A DNA stretch of 64,000 nucleotides, taken from contig JBBAEN010000002.1 in the NCBI GenBank assembly GCA_041655955.1, forward strand, positions 496,001 through 560,000, read 5' to 3'. This document shows, one piece after another, positions 1 through 8,999 of this stretch. The position numbers and the translations under genes are program-made. The number at the start of each line of letters is the position of its first letter. Position 1 is the first letter of the stretch. The notes under the pieces were generated by a model that saw only the letters and a program-made list of their open reading frames with translations, searched no databases and was not told the origin of the DNA. The stretch is from Micavibrio_A sp041655955. Lineage in GTDB: Bacteria; Pseudomonadota; Alphaproteobacteria; Micavibrionales; Micavibrionaceae.

Positions 1-99
1 AAGGGCTATGATAAACGGTTCAATCCTTTCCTTGATAAAGCCGACAAAAACGCAAATGAGGACAAAGAAGGTAAAAAAGAGATTGAAATGTTCAAGCAT
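1..99 (-). CDS. N-terminus of a membrane transporter, cut by window edge
   Basis: An open frame of 33 codons runs off the left edge. It starts at an ATG (complement of 97-99) preceded by AAGGA about 6 nt upstream. The visible peptide begins MLEHFNLFFTFFVLICVF and continues with VGFIKERIEPFIIAL. This is a hydrophobic helix followed by a short charged turn and the start of another helix, which resembles the first helix of SLC13/anion-permease-type transporters. Only the first 33 residues are present, so the family is tentative. It is codirectional with kup, which lies 134 bp upstream. Confidence 0.55.
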   Translation of the reverse strand, partial: MLEHFNLFFTFFVLICVFVGFIKERIEPFIIAL

Positions 100-233
100 G
101 GGGATCCTTGCAAGGGAGATAGGAAATCTTTGAACGGCCGATTATAGCAGATTGCCGCGTGAAAACATTAGAAAAGGGACGGGAATTGAGCATGCGGGGC
201 GGCTCACCATAAAGGGGCTGGACACTTCCGTTA

Positions 234-2141
234 TTAAATCGTCATGCGGCTGCCGATAACGACGACTTGCGCATGCGGAATGCGGAAGAAATCCGTGGCA
301 TCGACCGCGGATCGCGTCATGGCGATATAGATCTTGTCCTGCCAGAGAGGCAGGCCGGAATGTATGTCGGCGACAATGGTGCGGTGCCCGACAAAGAATG
401 AAGCGTTTTCGACATCAATATCATAGCCCAGCGCCCTCGCCCTATAGAGGGCGGCGGGGACGTTCGGCGTTTCCATGAATCCGAAGCGGGTGACAATGCG
501 CGTTATGGCCGGGGAGAGGGCGGCCGCGCTCACGCGCTGTTCGACGGAAACACGCGGCTCGTCGGCGGTTTCAACGCTCAATATGATGTTCTTTTCATGG
601 ATGACGGTGTTGTGCTTCATGTTCTGAAGCAGGGTTTCCGGCGCGTTATGCGCGTCGCTCGTGAGGAAAATCGCCGTACCCTTGACGACGGGCGGCGGAT
701 TTTTTTCAAGCAATTCGACGAGATCCGCTGTGGAAATAGTATTCTCCCGCGCTTTTGCCACCAGATAGCGCGTTCCCTTCACCCATGTGAAGGCCAGCAG
801 GATAAAGTAAAAGCCGAACGCCAGCGGGACGATGCCGCCATCGAACAGTTTGAAGAAGTTGGAGGAGAAGAACATAAGCTCGATAAAGGCGAACGGCGCG
901 ATGGCGAGAAGGGCCAGGATATAGCCCTTGCGCTTGACGAAGGCGAGATAGGCGACGGCAATGACGGAGGTCATCATCATCGTTCCCGTAATGGCGATTC
1001 CATAGGCGGAGGCAAGGGCGCTGGAGGAGCCGAAGACGAGGCACATGAAAAGCACGCTGCAAAGGAGCAGCATATTCACCTTGGGCATGTAAATCTGCCC
1101 TTCCTGATCGGCTGAGGTGTGCCGGATTTCCATGCGCGGGATAAGGCCGAGCTGCATGGCTTGGCGGGCGATGGAATAGGCGCCGGTAATGACGGCCTGT
1201 GACGCGATGACCGTCGCGATCGTCGCGAAAACGACCATCGGTATCAGCGCCCATTCGGGGAAGAGCAGGAAGAACGGGTTGTCCAGCGTCGCCGGCAGGG
1301 CCATGAGCAGCGCGCCTTGTCCCATATAATTGAGCGCAAGGCACGGAAAAACCATATAGAGCCACGCGACCTGAATGGGCCTGCGCCCGAAATGCCCCAG
1401 ATCCGTATAAAGCGCCTCCGCCCCCGTGACGGCAAGGAAAATCGATCCCAGAACGACAAAGCTCAGGACGCCATGGCTGCCGAGGAACAGCAGCGCGTAA
1501 TAAGGGTTGAAGGCGGTCAGGACGACCGGATGTTTGACGATCCAGTAAAGCCCCGCCAAGCCGATCGTTGCAAACCATGCGATCATCACGGGGCCGAAAA
1601 GCCGTGACACCGTCCCCGTTCCGTTTTTTTGCACCAGAAAGAGGGCCATGATAATGCCCATGGAAACGGGCAGGACATATTCGCCAAAGGCGGGGGTGAT
1701 GAGTTTTGTGCCTTCGATGGCGGACATCACGGAAATGGCTGGCGTGATGGCGGCCTCTCCGTAAAACAGGGCGGCCCCCGCGACTCCGGCAAAGAAAACG
1801 ACGCCCATCTTGCGGCCAATCGTGCGCTGCGTGAGCGCCATGAGGGACAGGATGCCGCCTTCGCCCTTATTGTCCGCGCGGAGCAGGAAGAGGACATATT
1901 TAACGGTCACGAGAAGGGTCAGCGACCAGAGGATAAGGGAAAGGATGCCGAGAATTTCGACATTTTCCACGCCGTCCGCGGAAATATGGTGGGCGGCTTC
2001 GCGGAAGGCGTAAAGCGGGGACGTGCCGATATCGCCGTAAACGACCCCCATGCAGCCGATCAGCAACGCCTTGAATCTCGCATGATTGCGGGGGGAGGGC
2101 TGGGCCGCGCTCTGGAGCGCCTGTTCGGATGATGATGCCAT
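234..2141 (-). CDS. kup: Low-affinity potassium uptake protein Kup
   Basis: At 635 residues this is close to the usual length of Kup/HAK/KUP potassium-proton symporters. The hallmark GDIGTSPLYA lies at residues 36-45, just after a short polar N-terminus and the first membrane helix. About a dozen hydrophobic helices follow, up to about residue 455, and a soluble C-terminal domain of about 170 residues completes the protein, as expected for the family. It imports K+ across the inner membrane and needs no partner subunit. No clear Shine-Dalgarno precedes the ATG. It is the third gene of a minus-strand series after an amino-acid permease and uppP, 93 bp from uppP, so it may have its own promoter. 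Confidence 0.95.
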   Translation of the reverse strand: MASSSEQALQSAAQPSPRNHARFKALLIGCMGVVYGDIGTSPLYAFREAAHHISADGVENVEILGILSLILWSLTLLVTVKYVLFLLRADNKGEGGILSLMALTQRTIGRKMGVVFFAGVAGAALFYGEAAITPAISVMSAIEGTKLITPAFGEYVLPVSMGIIMALFLVQKNGTGTVSRLFGPVMIAWFATIGLAGLYWIVKHPVVLTAFNPYYALLFLGSHGVLSFVVLGSIFLAVTGAEALYTDLGHFGRRPIQVAWLYMVFPCLALNYMGQGALLMALPATLDNPFFLLFPEWALIPMVVFATIATVIASQAVITGAYSIARQAMQLGLIPRMEIRHTSADQEGQIYMPKVNMLLLCSVLFMCLVFGSSSALASAYGIAITGTMMMTSVIAVAYLAFVKRKGYILALLAIAPFAFIELMFFSSNFFKLFDGGIVPLAFGFYFILLAFTWVKGTRYLVAKARENTISTADLVELLEKNPPPVVKGTAIFLTSDAHNAPETLLQNMKHNTVIHEKNIILSVETADEPRVSVEQRVSAAALSPAITRIVTRFGFMETPNVPAALYRARALGYDIDVENASFFVGHRTIVADIHSGLPLWQDKIYIAMTRSAVDATDFFRIPHAQVVVIGSRMTI

Positions 2142-2234
2142 GCTAAAGCTGGTGTTTTCCCGTGCGGCTGGACGGGGATTGTTTCAAGCCCCGAAGCAAA
2201 AGAATATCGAAGGAAAGGAAGACTGTCCAGAAAA

Positions 2235-3032
2235 CTACAAGAAGATGCCGAGGGCAATCAGGCCGATGGCTATCCTGTACCATGCGAACGGCGCGAAGCC
2301 ATGCCGCGAAATAAAGCCGACGACGGCTTTGACGACGATAAGGGCGGTCAGGAAGGCTCCGGCAAGGCCGGAAAACATCAATCCCCACCCGCCCTCATAG
2401 GCCGCCAGCTCGTCCCAGTTGACGAGGATGTCATAGATAACGGCGCAGAACATGACCGGCATGGCGAGGAAGAAGGAAAATTCCGTTGCCGCCTTGCGGG
2501 AAAGGCCCAGCCCCAGCGACCCCATAATGGTCGCCCCCGACCTTGAAATGCCGGGAATGAGGGCGATCGACTGGCACAGGCCGATGAGAAGCGCCTGTTT
2601 TATGGAGATGTCGTCCACCGTTTCGGTTTTCGGGTTCGTGAATTTCTTTTCAAACAGCAAGATGAAAATCCCGCCGATGATGAGCGTCGCCGCAATGATG
2701 AGCGGGTTATAGAGCGTCCCCTTGATAAAACCGTGGAGCAGCGCGCCGAAGAACAGGGCGGGGATTGTCCCGATTGCGATATTGGCGGCAAACCGGCGGG
2801 AAGTGCTGTCTTTATGCAAGGTGCAAACTGTATGGATGATTTTCGCGCGGTAAAGCACCATTACGGCGGCAATCGCGCCAATCTGGATAAAAACCTCGAA
2901 CACCCTGCCGGGCGGCGCATCGAATCCAATCCCCTCGATCAGGAGTACAAGATGCCCCGTCGATGAAACGGGAATGAATTCCGTCAGGCCTTCGACAAAG
3001 CCGAGGAAAAAAGCTGTGAGATAATCAATCAT
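2235..3032 (-). CDS. uppP: Undecaprenyl-diphosphatase UppP (BacA)
   Basis: This 265-residue polytopic membrane protein carries both signature motifs of the BacA/UppP family. The first is the N-terminal EGLTEFIPVSSTGH at residues 14-27, holding the (E/Q)xxxE pair at E14 and E18. The second is PGISRSGAT in the second half. UppP dephosphorylates undecaprenyl diphosphate to recycle the lipid carrier for peptidoglycan and O-antigen synthesis, and overexpression confers bacitracin resistance. Its ATG overlaps the TGA of the upstream permease in an ATGA arrangement, so the two are translationally coupled. Length and motifs are standard. Confidence 0.96.
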   Translation of the reverse strand: MIDYLTAFFLGFVEGLTEFIPVSSTGHLVLLIEGIGFDAPPGRVFEVFIQIGAIAAVMVLYRAKIIHTVCTLHKDSTSRRFAANIAIGTIPALFFGALLHGFIKGTLYNPLIIAATLIIGGIFILLFEKKFTNPKTETVDDISIKQALLIGLCQSIALIPGISRSGATIMGSLGLGLSRKAATEFSFFLAMPVMFCAVIYDILVNWDELAAYEGGWGLMFSGLAGAFLTALIVVKAVVGFISRHGFAPFAWYRIAIGLIALGIFL

Positions 3033-4435
3033 TTGGCCAGTTTGCTATGCCTGATTCCATAGCCGAAGTAAATGACCAATCCCGCCGCCAGCCAGAGCAG
3101 GAAGCGCAGATGGGTTTCAAGCGGCAGGAAGGCGATCAGCGCGCCGCAGGACAGGACGCCGCAAACCGGGAGCAGGATGCCGAACGGCGCCTGGAACGGG
3201 CGCGGCATGGCGGGATAGCGTTTGCGCATGAAAATGACGCCGCCGCAGACCATGACAAAGGCGGCCAGCGTGCCGATATTGACCAATTCCGCCAAGGCTC
3301 CAAGCGGCATGAACCCTGCCATCACCGCCATGGCGGCGCCGCACAGAACCGTGGTGCGCACCGGCGTTTGGGTTTTGCCGTTCACCTTGGAGAAAAATTC
3401 CGGGATAAGGCCGTCGCGGGAAATCGCGAAAATAATCCGCGTCAGCCCGTAATAAAGGACGAGCATGACGGTGGTAAGCCCCGTTATAACGCCGGTCGCC
3501 ACGAGGGCCGAGGCCCAGTTGATGCCGATGGCTTGCAGCGCATAGGCGACGGGGGATGATACGTTCAGCTCCGGATAAGGCAGGATGCCCGTCAGCAGGC
3601 CCGACACGATGACATAGATAAGGGTGCAGAAAATAAGCGAGGAGATAATCCCGATGGGAATGTCGCGTTTGGGATTTTTGGCTTCCTCGACCGCCGTGGA
3701 AACGGCGTCGAAGCCGACATAGGCGAAAAAGACGAGCGACGCGCCGGCCAAGACGCCGATGGGCTTGCCCAGCTCGTCATGGGAAAACCAGCCGAACGGC
3801 ATGAAAGGCGACCAGTTTTCAGGGTTCACATGGAACAGCGCCGCGGCGATGAAGACGAAGATGGTCAAAAGCTTGATGAAAACCATCGCGGCGTTGAGCT
3901 TGGCGCTCTCGCTCACCCCGCGGATGAGGAGCAGCATCAGGATGAGAATGATCAGGACGGCGGGAAGATTGACGATGCCCGGCTCCGCCGCGAACGGGCC
4001 GGCGGTCAGGGAAGGCGGCAGGCCAAAACCAACGGCGGTCAGGGCATTGTTGAAATAACCCGACCAGCCATTCGCGACGGCGGCGACGGCGACGCCATAT
4101 TCAAGGATAAGATCCCAGCCGATAATCCATGCGAGGAATTCCCCGAAAGCCGCATAGGAATAGCCATAGGCGGAACCGCACCCCCCGACGCTGGAGGCCA
4201 GCTCAGAATAGGCGAGGGCCGCGAACGTGCAGGCCGTGCCGGCGACGATGAAGGAGAGGACGACCGCCGGCCCCGCCTGTGTCGCGGCGGCCACGCCCGT
4301 AAGGACGAAGATTCCCGTCCCGATGATGGCGCCGATGCCGAGAAGGAATAAATCGAACGCCGACAGGCACCGTTTCAGGCCCGTGTCGCCGCCATCCGCA
4401 TTGGCGATTTTCCGTCTGAACAGGCTGGCAAGCAT
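3029..4435 (-). CDS. APC-family amino-acid permease (CAT/YfnA-like)
   Basis: This 468-residue protein has about twelve predicted membrane helices. The first helix carries the APC consensus GIGAIIGTGIFVLTG (about residues 36-50), the substrate-binding unwound region of LeuT-fold amino-acid transporters. The sequence that follows (SYAAFGEFLAWIIGWDLILE) matches the cationic amino-acid transporter (CAT) branch represented by Bacillus YfnA. Substrate cannot be deduced; cationic or neutral amino acids are likely. AAAGGGG lies about 8 nt upstream of the ATG. Its stop overlaps the uppP start by 4 nt, and motB ends 69 bp upstream on the same strand, so it may belong to a motA-motB-permease-uppP transcript. 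Confidence 0.88.
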   Translation of the reverse strand: MLASLFRRKIANADGGDTGLKRCLSAFDLFLLGIGAIIGTGIFVLTGVAAATQAGPAVVLSFIVAGTACTFAALAYSELASSVGGCGSAYGYSYAAFGEFLAWIIGWDLILEYGVAVAAVANGWSGYFNNALTAVGFGLPPSLTAGPFAAEPGIVNLPAVLIILILMLLLIRGVSESAKLNAAMVFIKLLTIFVFIAAALFHVNPENWSPFMPFGWFSHDELGKPIGVLAGASLVFFAYVGFDAVSTAVEEAKNPKRDIPIGIISSLIFCTLIYVIVSGLLTGILPYPELNVSSPVAYALQAIGINWASALVATGVITGLTTVMLVLYYGLTRIIFAISRDGLIPEFFSKVNGKTQTPVRTTVLCGAAMAVMAGFMPLGALAELVNIGTLAAFVMVCGGVIFMRKRYPAMPRPFQAPFGILLPVCGVLSCGALIAFLPLETHLRFLLWLAAGLVIYFGYGIRHSKLAK

Positions 4436-4504
4436 GAGATACCCCTTTTGATATGTTCCCCTTTTCTCCGGCAGGTGCGGCTGGCAGGGGCCTGAAGAAA
4501 AAGT

Positions 4505-5245
4505 CTATTTTGCTTTTGTGATCTTCTCAAGCCTGATAACGACCCGGCGGTTCTGGGCCTGGTTATCCGGTAAGGGGTTCCCGTCCGCGTCGCGGTTGGG
4601 CAGTTTGGGGGAAACTTCGCCGAAACCGACGGCGCGCAGCCTTTCGGCAGGAAGGCCGAGATCGATGAGCATGCGCACGACGCTGGCGGCGCGCGCGGTG
4701 GATAACTCCCAGTTCGAGGGGAATTGGGGCGTATTGATGGGGGAATCGTCCGTATAGCCTTCGACGGAGATGGTGTAATCCTCATATTCCTTCGCCATCA
4801 GGGCCGGGGCGATTTCGGCGAGGATTTTTGCGCCGTCCTCGCTAAGGCTGGCCGCGCCCACGGGGAAGAACGGGGCGCTGTTCATCTCTATGGTTGTGAT
4901 GCGGTCGCTCTTGTCGGTTTCAATCTCCGGCGGCGGCGCGTTATCGTCATAGCGGTCGATGATCGAAGGCAGGGCCTTGAAAAGCACGTCGGAGGATGGC
5001 GGCGTATCAAGCTCTGCCGGGGGCAGGGGATGCATCCCTTTTAAGAAATCCTGCGGGCCGCTTTTGAATTGTTCGGTGACTTTTTCCCGCGCCGCTTCGA
5101 ATTTTTCCTGATCGGGGATGGCGATGGCGATGAAAACGGCGAAAAAGCAAAGCAGGAGCGTAATCATGTCCGCATAGGTCATCAGCCAGTCATCGACCTG
5201 CCGCTCCGTATCGATCCTTTGTTTGCGCTTACTCCAATAATTCAC
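4505..5245 (-). CDS. motB: Flagellar stator protein MotB-like
   Basis: The protein has 246 residues. A short cytoplasmic N-terminus leads into one transmembrane helix containing WLMTYADMITLLLCFFAVF, with the ion-carrying Asp at D26. A periplasmic OmpA-like peptidoglycan-binding domain follows, with VEGYTDDSPI and NWELSTARAASVV. The start is a GTG whose codon overlaps the motA TGA (GTGA), so translation is coupled to motA. It is shorter than most MotB/PomB proteins because the linker between helix and OmpA domain is brief. With MotA it forms the stator that converts ion flow into flagellar torque. The ion (H+ or Na+) is not evident. Confidence 0.9.
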   Translation of the reverse strand: MNYWSKRKQRIDTERQVDDWLMTYADMITLLLCFFAVFIAIAIPDQEKFEAAREKVTEQFKSGPQDFLKGMHPLPPAELDTPPSSDVLFKALPSIIDRYDDNAPPPEIETDKSDRITTIEMNSAPFFPVGAASLSEDGAKILAEIAPALMAKEYEDYTISVEGYTDDSPINTPQFPSNWELSTARAASVVRMLIDLGLPAERLRAVGFGEVSPKLPNRDADGNPLPDNQAQNRRVVIRLEKITKAK

Positions 5246-6057
5246 AGCGTGATCTCTTTATAGGCAAGCCCGTCAATATCGTAATGGCTTTCAAAACGCA
5301 GGAAGGAGTTGAGCCTGTCCTGAATATAGCGCGGCGATTTGTTGGCGACGAGAAGGGCCAGCCCTTCGGTGATAAGCTGGTTGCGGAAGCGCAGTTCCTC
5401 TTCCTTTTGCAACAGCTTGGCGGCGGCGGGCATATAGATCATCCGCGCCGTGACGACGCCGTATAATGTGGCGAGCAGGGAAATGGCAAGGCCCGCGCCG
5501 ATGCCGGACATATCCCCCCCCAGATCGGCAAGCATGATGACCATCCCGACGAGCGTTCCGACCATGCCGAAGGCGGGGGCGTGGCTCGCCATGGCGGTCA
5601 GGACGCGCACGGGGACGGTGGAGCGCTCGAACGCCGCGTCGGCGGCGGTTTCCATCATGGTGCGGACTTCTTCGGGGGAATAGTTGGAAACGACCATGTC
5701 GATCCCGTATTTGACGAACGGATCGGCGATGCCTTTCCTGCCGGTTTCGTTTTCGAGGCCCATCAGGCCGCGTTCCTTGACGATCCGCGCCCAGGCGATA
5801 ATTTCGATAAGATCTTTTTGCAGGTTGTTATGGGTCGTTTCGGCGCGGCGGAACATCAGGCCGATGGAGCGCAGGGCCTCGACCACATAATTGGCCTCGA
5901 AACTCATAAAAGCGACCGCCAGCGTGCCGCCAATGACGATCATCAGCCCTTCGAGGCTGAAAAACCCGCCAATATCCCGCGTGCCGATGATAATGGCGGC
6001 GAGGATAAAGAAAAACCCGACGGCGGCTCCGGCGATGGATGTCCTGGAATATTGCAT
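5242..6057 (-). CDS. motA: Flagellar stator protein MotA-like
   Basis: This 271-residue inner-membrane protein belongs to the MotA/TolQ/ExbB proton-channel family. Two N-terminal helices are followed by a cytoplasmic loop containing NYSPEEVRTMMETA. Two further helices follow, the third including ASHAPAFGMVGTLVGMV, which matches the conserved PAxGxxGTVxG region of MotA/PomA proteins. Size and order resemble the PomA-like branch. The stop overlaps the motB start, and the two form an isolated stator operon because no other flagellar gene is within the window. It is divergent from fieF. Confidence 0.92.
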   Translation of the reverse strand: MQYSRTSIAGAAVGFFFILAAIIIGTRDIGGFFSLEGLMIVIGGTLAVAFMSFEANYVVEALRSIGLMFRRAETTHNNLQKDLIEIIAWARIVKERGLMGLENETGRKGIADPFVKYGIDMVVSNYSPEEVRTMMETAADAAFERSTVPVRVLTAMASHAPAFGMVGTLVGMVIMLADLGGDMSGIGAGLAISLLATLYGVVTARMIYMPAAAKLLQKEEELRFRNQLITEGLALLVANKSPRYIQDRLNSFLRFESHYDIDGLAYKEITL

Positions 6058-6231
6058 AATATACCTTGGTGAAGCGTGTAAGAGGCTGTTTTCCCTTTCG
6101 GGGGAGGTCTTGCAAAGACCATACCATTGCTTTCATGCCGATATAAAGACGCAAATCCGGATTTCTTGCCCGCAGGGCCTGAAAACGGATTTTTAAGAAG
6201 AAGGGGCGGGCCGTTATCAAGAGGATGCGGC

Positions 6232-6260
6232 TTGGCGGCGGCGAAGGGTTTCCTTATAGT
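6232..6260 (+). promoter_or_regulatory. Putative leaderless promoter of fieF
   Basis: A -35-like TTGGCG (6232-6237) and a -10-like TATAGT (6255-6260) are separated by 17 nt. The -10 ends 7 nt before the fieF ATG, so transcription should begin at or next to the start codon. The same geometry is found before dnaX, sdhAF4, ung, the gene at 42719 and fnr. Confidence 0.5.
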
Positions 6261-6267
6261 GGCGCGC

Positions 6268-7218
6268 ATGAGTGAAGACGAGTCGGACAGGGAAGAAGAA
6301 AAGGCGCGCAAGGTCGAACCTTTCTACGGGGCTTTCGCCTTTATATGGGCGCTGGCGACGGTGGCCGCGCTTATCTGTATCAAGGGCTATGCCTATTGGC
6401 TGACCGGTTCTGCCGCGATTCTGGCGACTCTGACCGATTCCTTTACCGACGCCGCCCTGTCTTTTGTCATGCTGCTCGCTTTCCGCTATTCGCTGCGCCC
6501 CGCCGACAATTCCCACCGCCACGGCCACGGGAAAATGGAAGGGATCGGCGCTCTCTTTCAGGCCGCCTGTCTGAGCGCGGCGGGGCTTTTCCTGCTCTTT
6601 GAAGGGCTTCAGCGCTTCGCCGTCCCGATGGAGGTGAGCCACCATATAGCGGGCGTCTGGGTTGCGGGCATCGCCATGGCGCTTTCCGTCATTCTCGTCG
6701 CCGTCCAGCGCTATTGCCTCTCCCGCGCCCCTTCGCTCGCGGTGGAATCGGATCAGGCGCATTATACGACCGACATCGCCCTGAACGGCAGCGTGATGGC
6801 GGCCCTGCTGGCCGGTTATTACGGCGGGCCGGACTGGATCGATCCGCTTTGCGCCATTGCGGTCGCCGTTTATTACGGTATCGCCGCGCGGAAAATCGCC
6901 CTGAAAGCCACGGATATGCTGATGGACAGGGAGCTTCCCGCCGCCGTGCGTGAACGGATTAAAGGGATTATCCAGCGCCATCCCGATATTCTCGGCTTCC
7001 ATGATTTACGCACCCGTAAAAGCGGCATGGTCATTCATATTTCCTTTGACGTCGAAATCGATCCGGAATTCACCCTGAAACAGGCCCATGACATTACAAG
7101 GGCGCTGGAACACGATATCATCGCCGATTACCCCTATGCGGAGATCATCATCCATAAAGACCCTTACGGCGACCCGCACGATACGCGCCATAACGCGCCG
7201 GGGATTATAGCGTCATGA
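6268..7218 (+). CDS. fieF: Cation-efflux pump FieF/YiiP family
   Basis: Starting at the ATG at 6268 this gives 316 residues, close to E. coli FieF. Six helices are followed by a cytoplasmic C-terminal domain. Both metal-site motifs in the membrane are visible: DSFTD (D57, D61) and HYTTD (H165, D169). The loop SLRPADNSHRHGHGKMEG also matches the FieF second site. It exports Zn2+/Fe2+/Cd2+ by proton antiport as a homodimer. An in-frame upstream ATG at 6127 would add 47 non-conserved residues and is rejected. A promoter-like TTGGCG-N17-TATAGT ends 7 nt before this ATG and there is no Shine-Dalgarno, which suggests a leaderless mRNA. The stop overlaps glk by 4 nt. Confidence 0.92.
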   Translation: MSEDESDREEEKARKVEPFYGAFAFIWALATVAALICIKGYAYWLTGSAAILATLTDSFTDAALSFVMLLAFRYSLRPADNSHRHGHGKMEGIGALFQAACLSAAGLFLLFEGLQRFAVPMEVSHHIAGVWVAGIAMALSVILVAVQRYCLSRAPSLAVESDQAHYTTDIALNGSVMAALLAGYYGGPDWIDPLCAIAVAVYYGIAARKIALKATDMLMDRELPAAVRERIKGIIQRHPDILGFHDLRTRKSGMVIHISFDVEIDPEFTLKQAHDITRALEHDIIADYPYAEIIIHKDPYGDPHDTRHNAPGIIAS

Positions 7219-8180
7219 CCAAAACCGTGATTGTTGCCGATATTGGCGGGACGCATACGAGGCTTGGCCTGTGGGAAGACGGCGCGCTCCGCGCCCCCGA
7301 AAAATTAAAGACGGCTTCCTGCGAGCATTTATCCGAGCTTGTAACGGCTTATCGCGACCGGCACGGGCTTCCTTTGGAAACCCCTTTCGCCTTTGCGACG
7401 GCGGCAAACCCCTTTGCCGACGGGACATGGCGTTTTACCAATCTCGAAGGGCGGAGCTTTACCCTGTCCGATTTCGGGAAGTGCGGCCTGAAGGTGCTTG
7501 TGGCCGAAGATGATTTTGCGGCGACGGCCTATGGCTGTATCGCCAAAAAAGACAGGGAAGGCGTTATCGCGCTTCGCGCCGGAAACCCTGTTGCCGATGC
7601 GCCGAAAATCGTTCTGGGGCCGGGAACGGGGCTTGGCATGGGCTATGGCTTTACCCGCTTTGGGAAAATCATGGTGCAGAAAACCTATGGCGGCCACATG
7701 CTCTTTACGCCCGTGACGGAACGGCATGGCGAGGTCGCGCGCGCCATTGCCTCGCTGCGCGCGCTGGAACGCCCCGTTATTTTTGAAGATATCGCATGCG
7801 GCTCCGCCTTCCCGTGGCTTTTCCGCGCCTGTGCCGCCATTGGCGGCCATGCGGACGCGGCCATGGAGGCGGACGATATTTTCGGCGCGCCTTCCCATCC
7901 GGCCTTTATCATGGCGCTTGATGTTTTTCACGAAGCGCTGGGGCTGTTCGCCCATACATGCGCGATAACGCTGCATGGTTTCGGCGGCATTGTCATGAAT
8001 GGCGGCTTTCTCGACGCGCTGATCGAACGTGAGCTCTGGAGCGCGGACAAATTCCTTGCGGGGTTTGGGCAAAAAGGCGTTCCGGTCGTGGCCGAAAGCC
8101 TTGCCGTGATGCCGGTTTCCATCGTTCAGGACACCTATATCTCCTTGCTGGGGCTGGGGGCCATGCTTGATGGCGCGTAA
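7215..8180 (+). CDS. glk: Glucokinase (ROK-independent Glk family)
   Basis: At 321 residues this matches bacterial Glk, which phosphorylates glucose with ATP to glucose-6-phosphate in the cytosol. The N-terminal phosphate-1 motif ADIGGTHTRLGLW begins at residue 8, with D9 and GGT in place. Further on, VLGPGTGLGMGYG forms the adenosine/phosphate-2 region. Near the C-terminus, GIVMNGGFLDAL resembles the sugar-kinase adenosine motif. The ATG overlaps the fieF stop (ATGA) and the 3' end overlaps the deacetylase gene, so these three are read as one transcript. Confidence 0.88.
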   Translation: MTKTVIVADIGGTHTRLGLWEDGALRAPEKLKTASCEHLSELVTAYRDRHGLPLETPFAFATAANPFADGTWRFTNLEGRSFTLSDFGKCGLKVLVAEDDFAATAYGCIAKKDREGVIALRAGNPVADAPKIVLGPGTGLGMGYGFTRFGKIMVQKTYGGHMLFTPVTERHGEVARAIASLRALERPVIFEDIACGSAFPWLFRACAAIGGHADAAMEADDIFGAPSHPAFIMALDVFHEALGLFAHTCAITLHGFGGIVMNGGFLDALIERELWSADKFLAGFGQKGVPVVAESLAVMPVSIVQDTYISLLGLGAMLDGA

Positions 8181-8961
8181 AGCCTATCTGACGATCGACG
8201 ATTCGCCCTCGGACAGGATGGACGATCTCGCCGCCCGTCTTTTTCAAAAATCCATTCCGGCGATTTTTTATTGCCGCGGCGATATGCTGGAGCGCAACCT
8301 CGGCAGCGCGGCGCGGGCGGCGGCAAAAGGCTTTGTCCTTGCCAACCACACCTATTCCCACCGCCGCAGCAGCGAAGAAGACACTGACTGGATCATCGCG
8401 GATATAGAGCGCTGCGAACGCCTCATCGAACGGGCCTATCAAAGCGCCGGCGTCCGGCAGGGCGGGAAATATTTCCGCTTTCCGCATATGGACAGGGGAA
8501 CGGGGGGCTGGATTGTCGATTACGATTCCTACCCGCCGGAAGAGCGCGCGGCCTTGCTGGAGATTTTCGCGGGCGGGCTGAATATCGCATCGCTTGAAAA
8601 ACCCGCCGCCGCCGCGCTTGAAAAAAAAGAAAAGCTTCAGGCCTATTTGAAGGCAGAGGGCTATAGCCAGCCCTTCCGCAATGTCACGGCGCCATGGTAC
8701 GGGCGCGGCGAAATCGCGCAGGCGCGGGATTCCTTTTATACTTTCTCCAATTGCGACTGGATGGTGACGGAGCGCCACCGCGGCAAATGGCCTTATAAAA
8801 CGGCGGAGGATTTGAAGAACAGGGCGCGTTCCGACGCTTCCTTGTCCGCCGGGGACGGCGTCAACGTCATTCTGGCCCATGATCAGGCGGAAATTGTTGA
8901 CATAACGATGGAATTGATAGAAGACTTGGCCGAAAATGGCATGGAGTTTTTAACGGTATAA
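8170..8961 (+). CDS. Polysaccharide deacetylase (NodB homology) family protein
   Basis: This 263-residue protein has NodB-type motifs. LTIDDSPS carries the catalytic Asp pair (D10, D11), NHTYSH carries the metal-binding H-x3-H (H60, H64), and YFRFPHMDRG is the R-x-P segment. There is no signal peptide, so a cytosolic substrate, or export by another route, must be considered. The family removes acetyl or formyl groups from carbohydrate N-acetyl moieties in a metal-dependent way; the substrate here is unknown. It overlaps the glk end by 11 nt. A TTG at 8167 directly before the ATG could serve as an alternative start. The next gene begins 38 nt downstream. Confidence 0.85.
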   Translation: MARKAYLTIDDSPSDRMDDLAARLFQKSIPAIFYCRGDMLERNLGSAARAAAKGFVLANHTYSHRRSSEEDTDWIIADIERCERLIERAYQSAGVRQGGKYFRFPHMDRGTGGWIVDYDSYPPEERAALLEIFAGGLNIASLEKPAAAALEKKEKLQAYLKAEGYSQPFRNVTAPWYGRGEIAQARDSFYTFSNCDWMVTERHRGKWPYKTAEDLKNRARSDASLSAGDGVNVILAHDQAEIVDITMELIEDLAENGMEFLTV

Positions 8962-8999
8962 ATTCCGGTCAATAACACAGACTATCAAGAGGGTATGGA

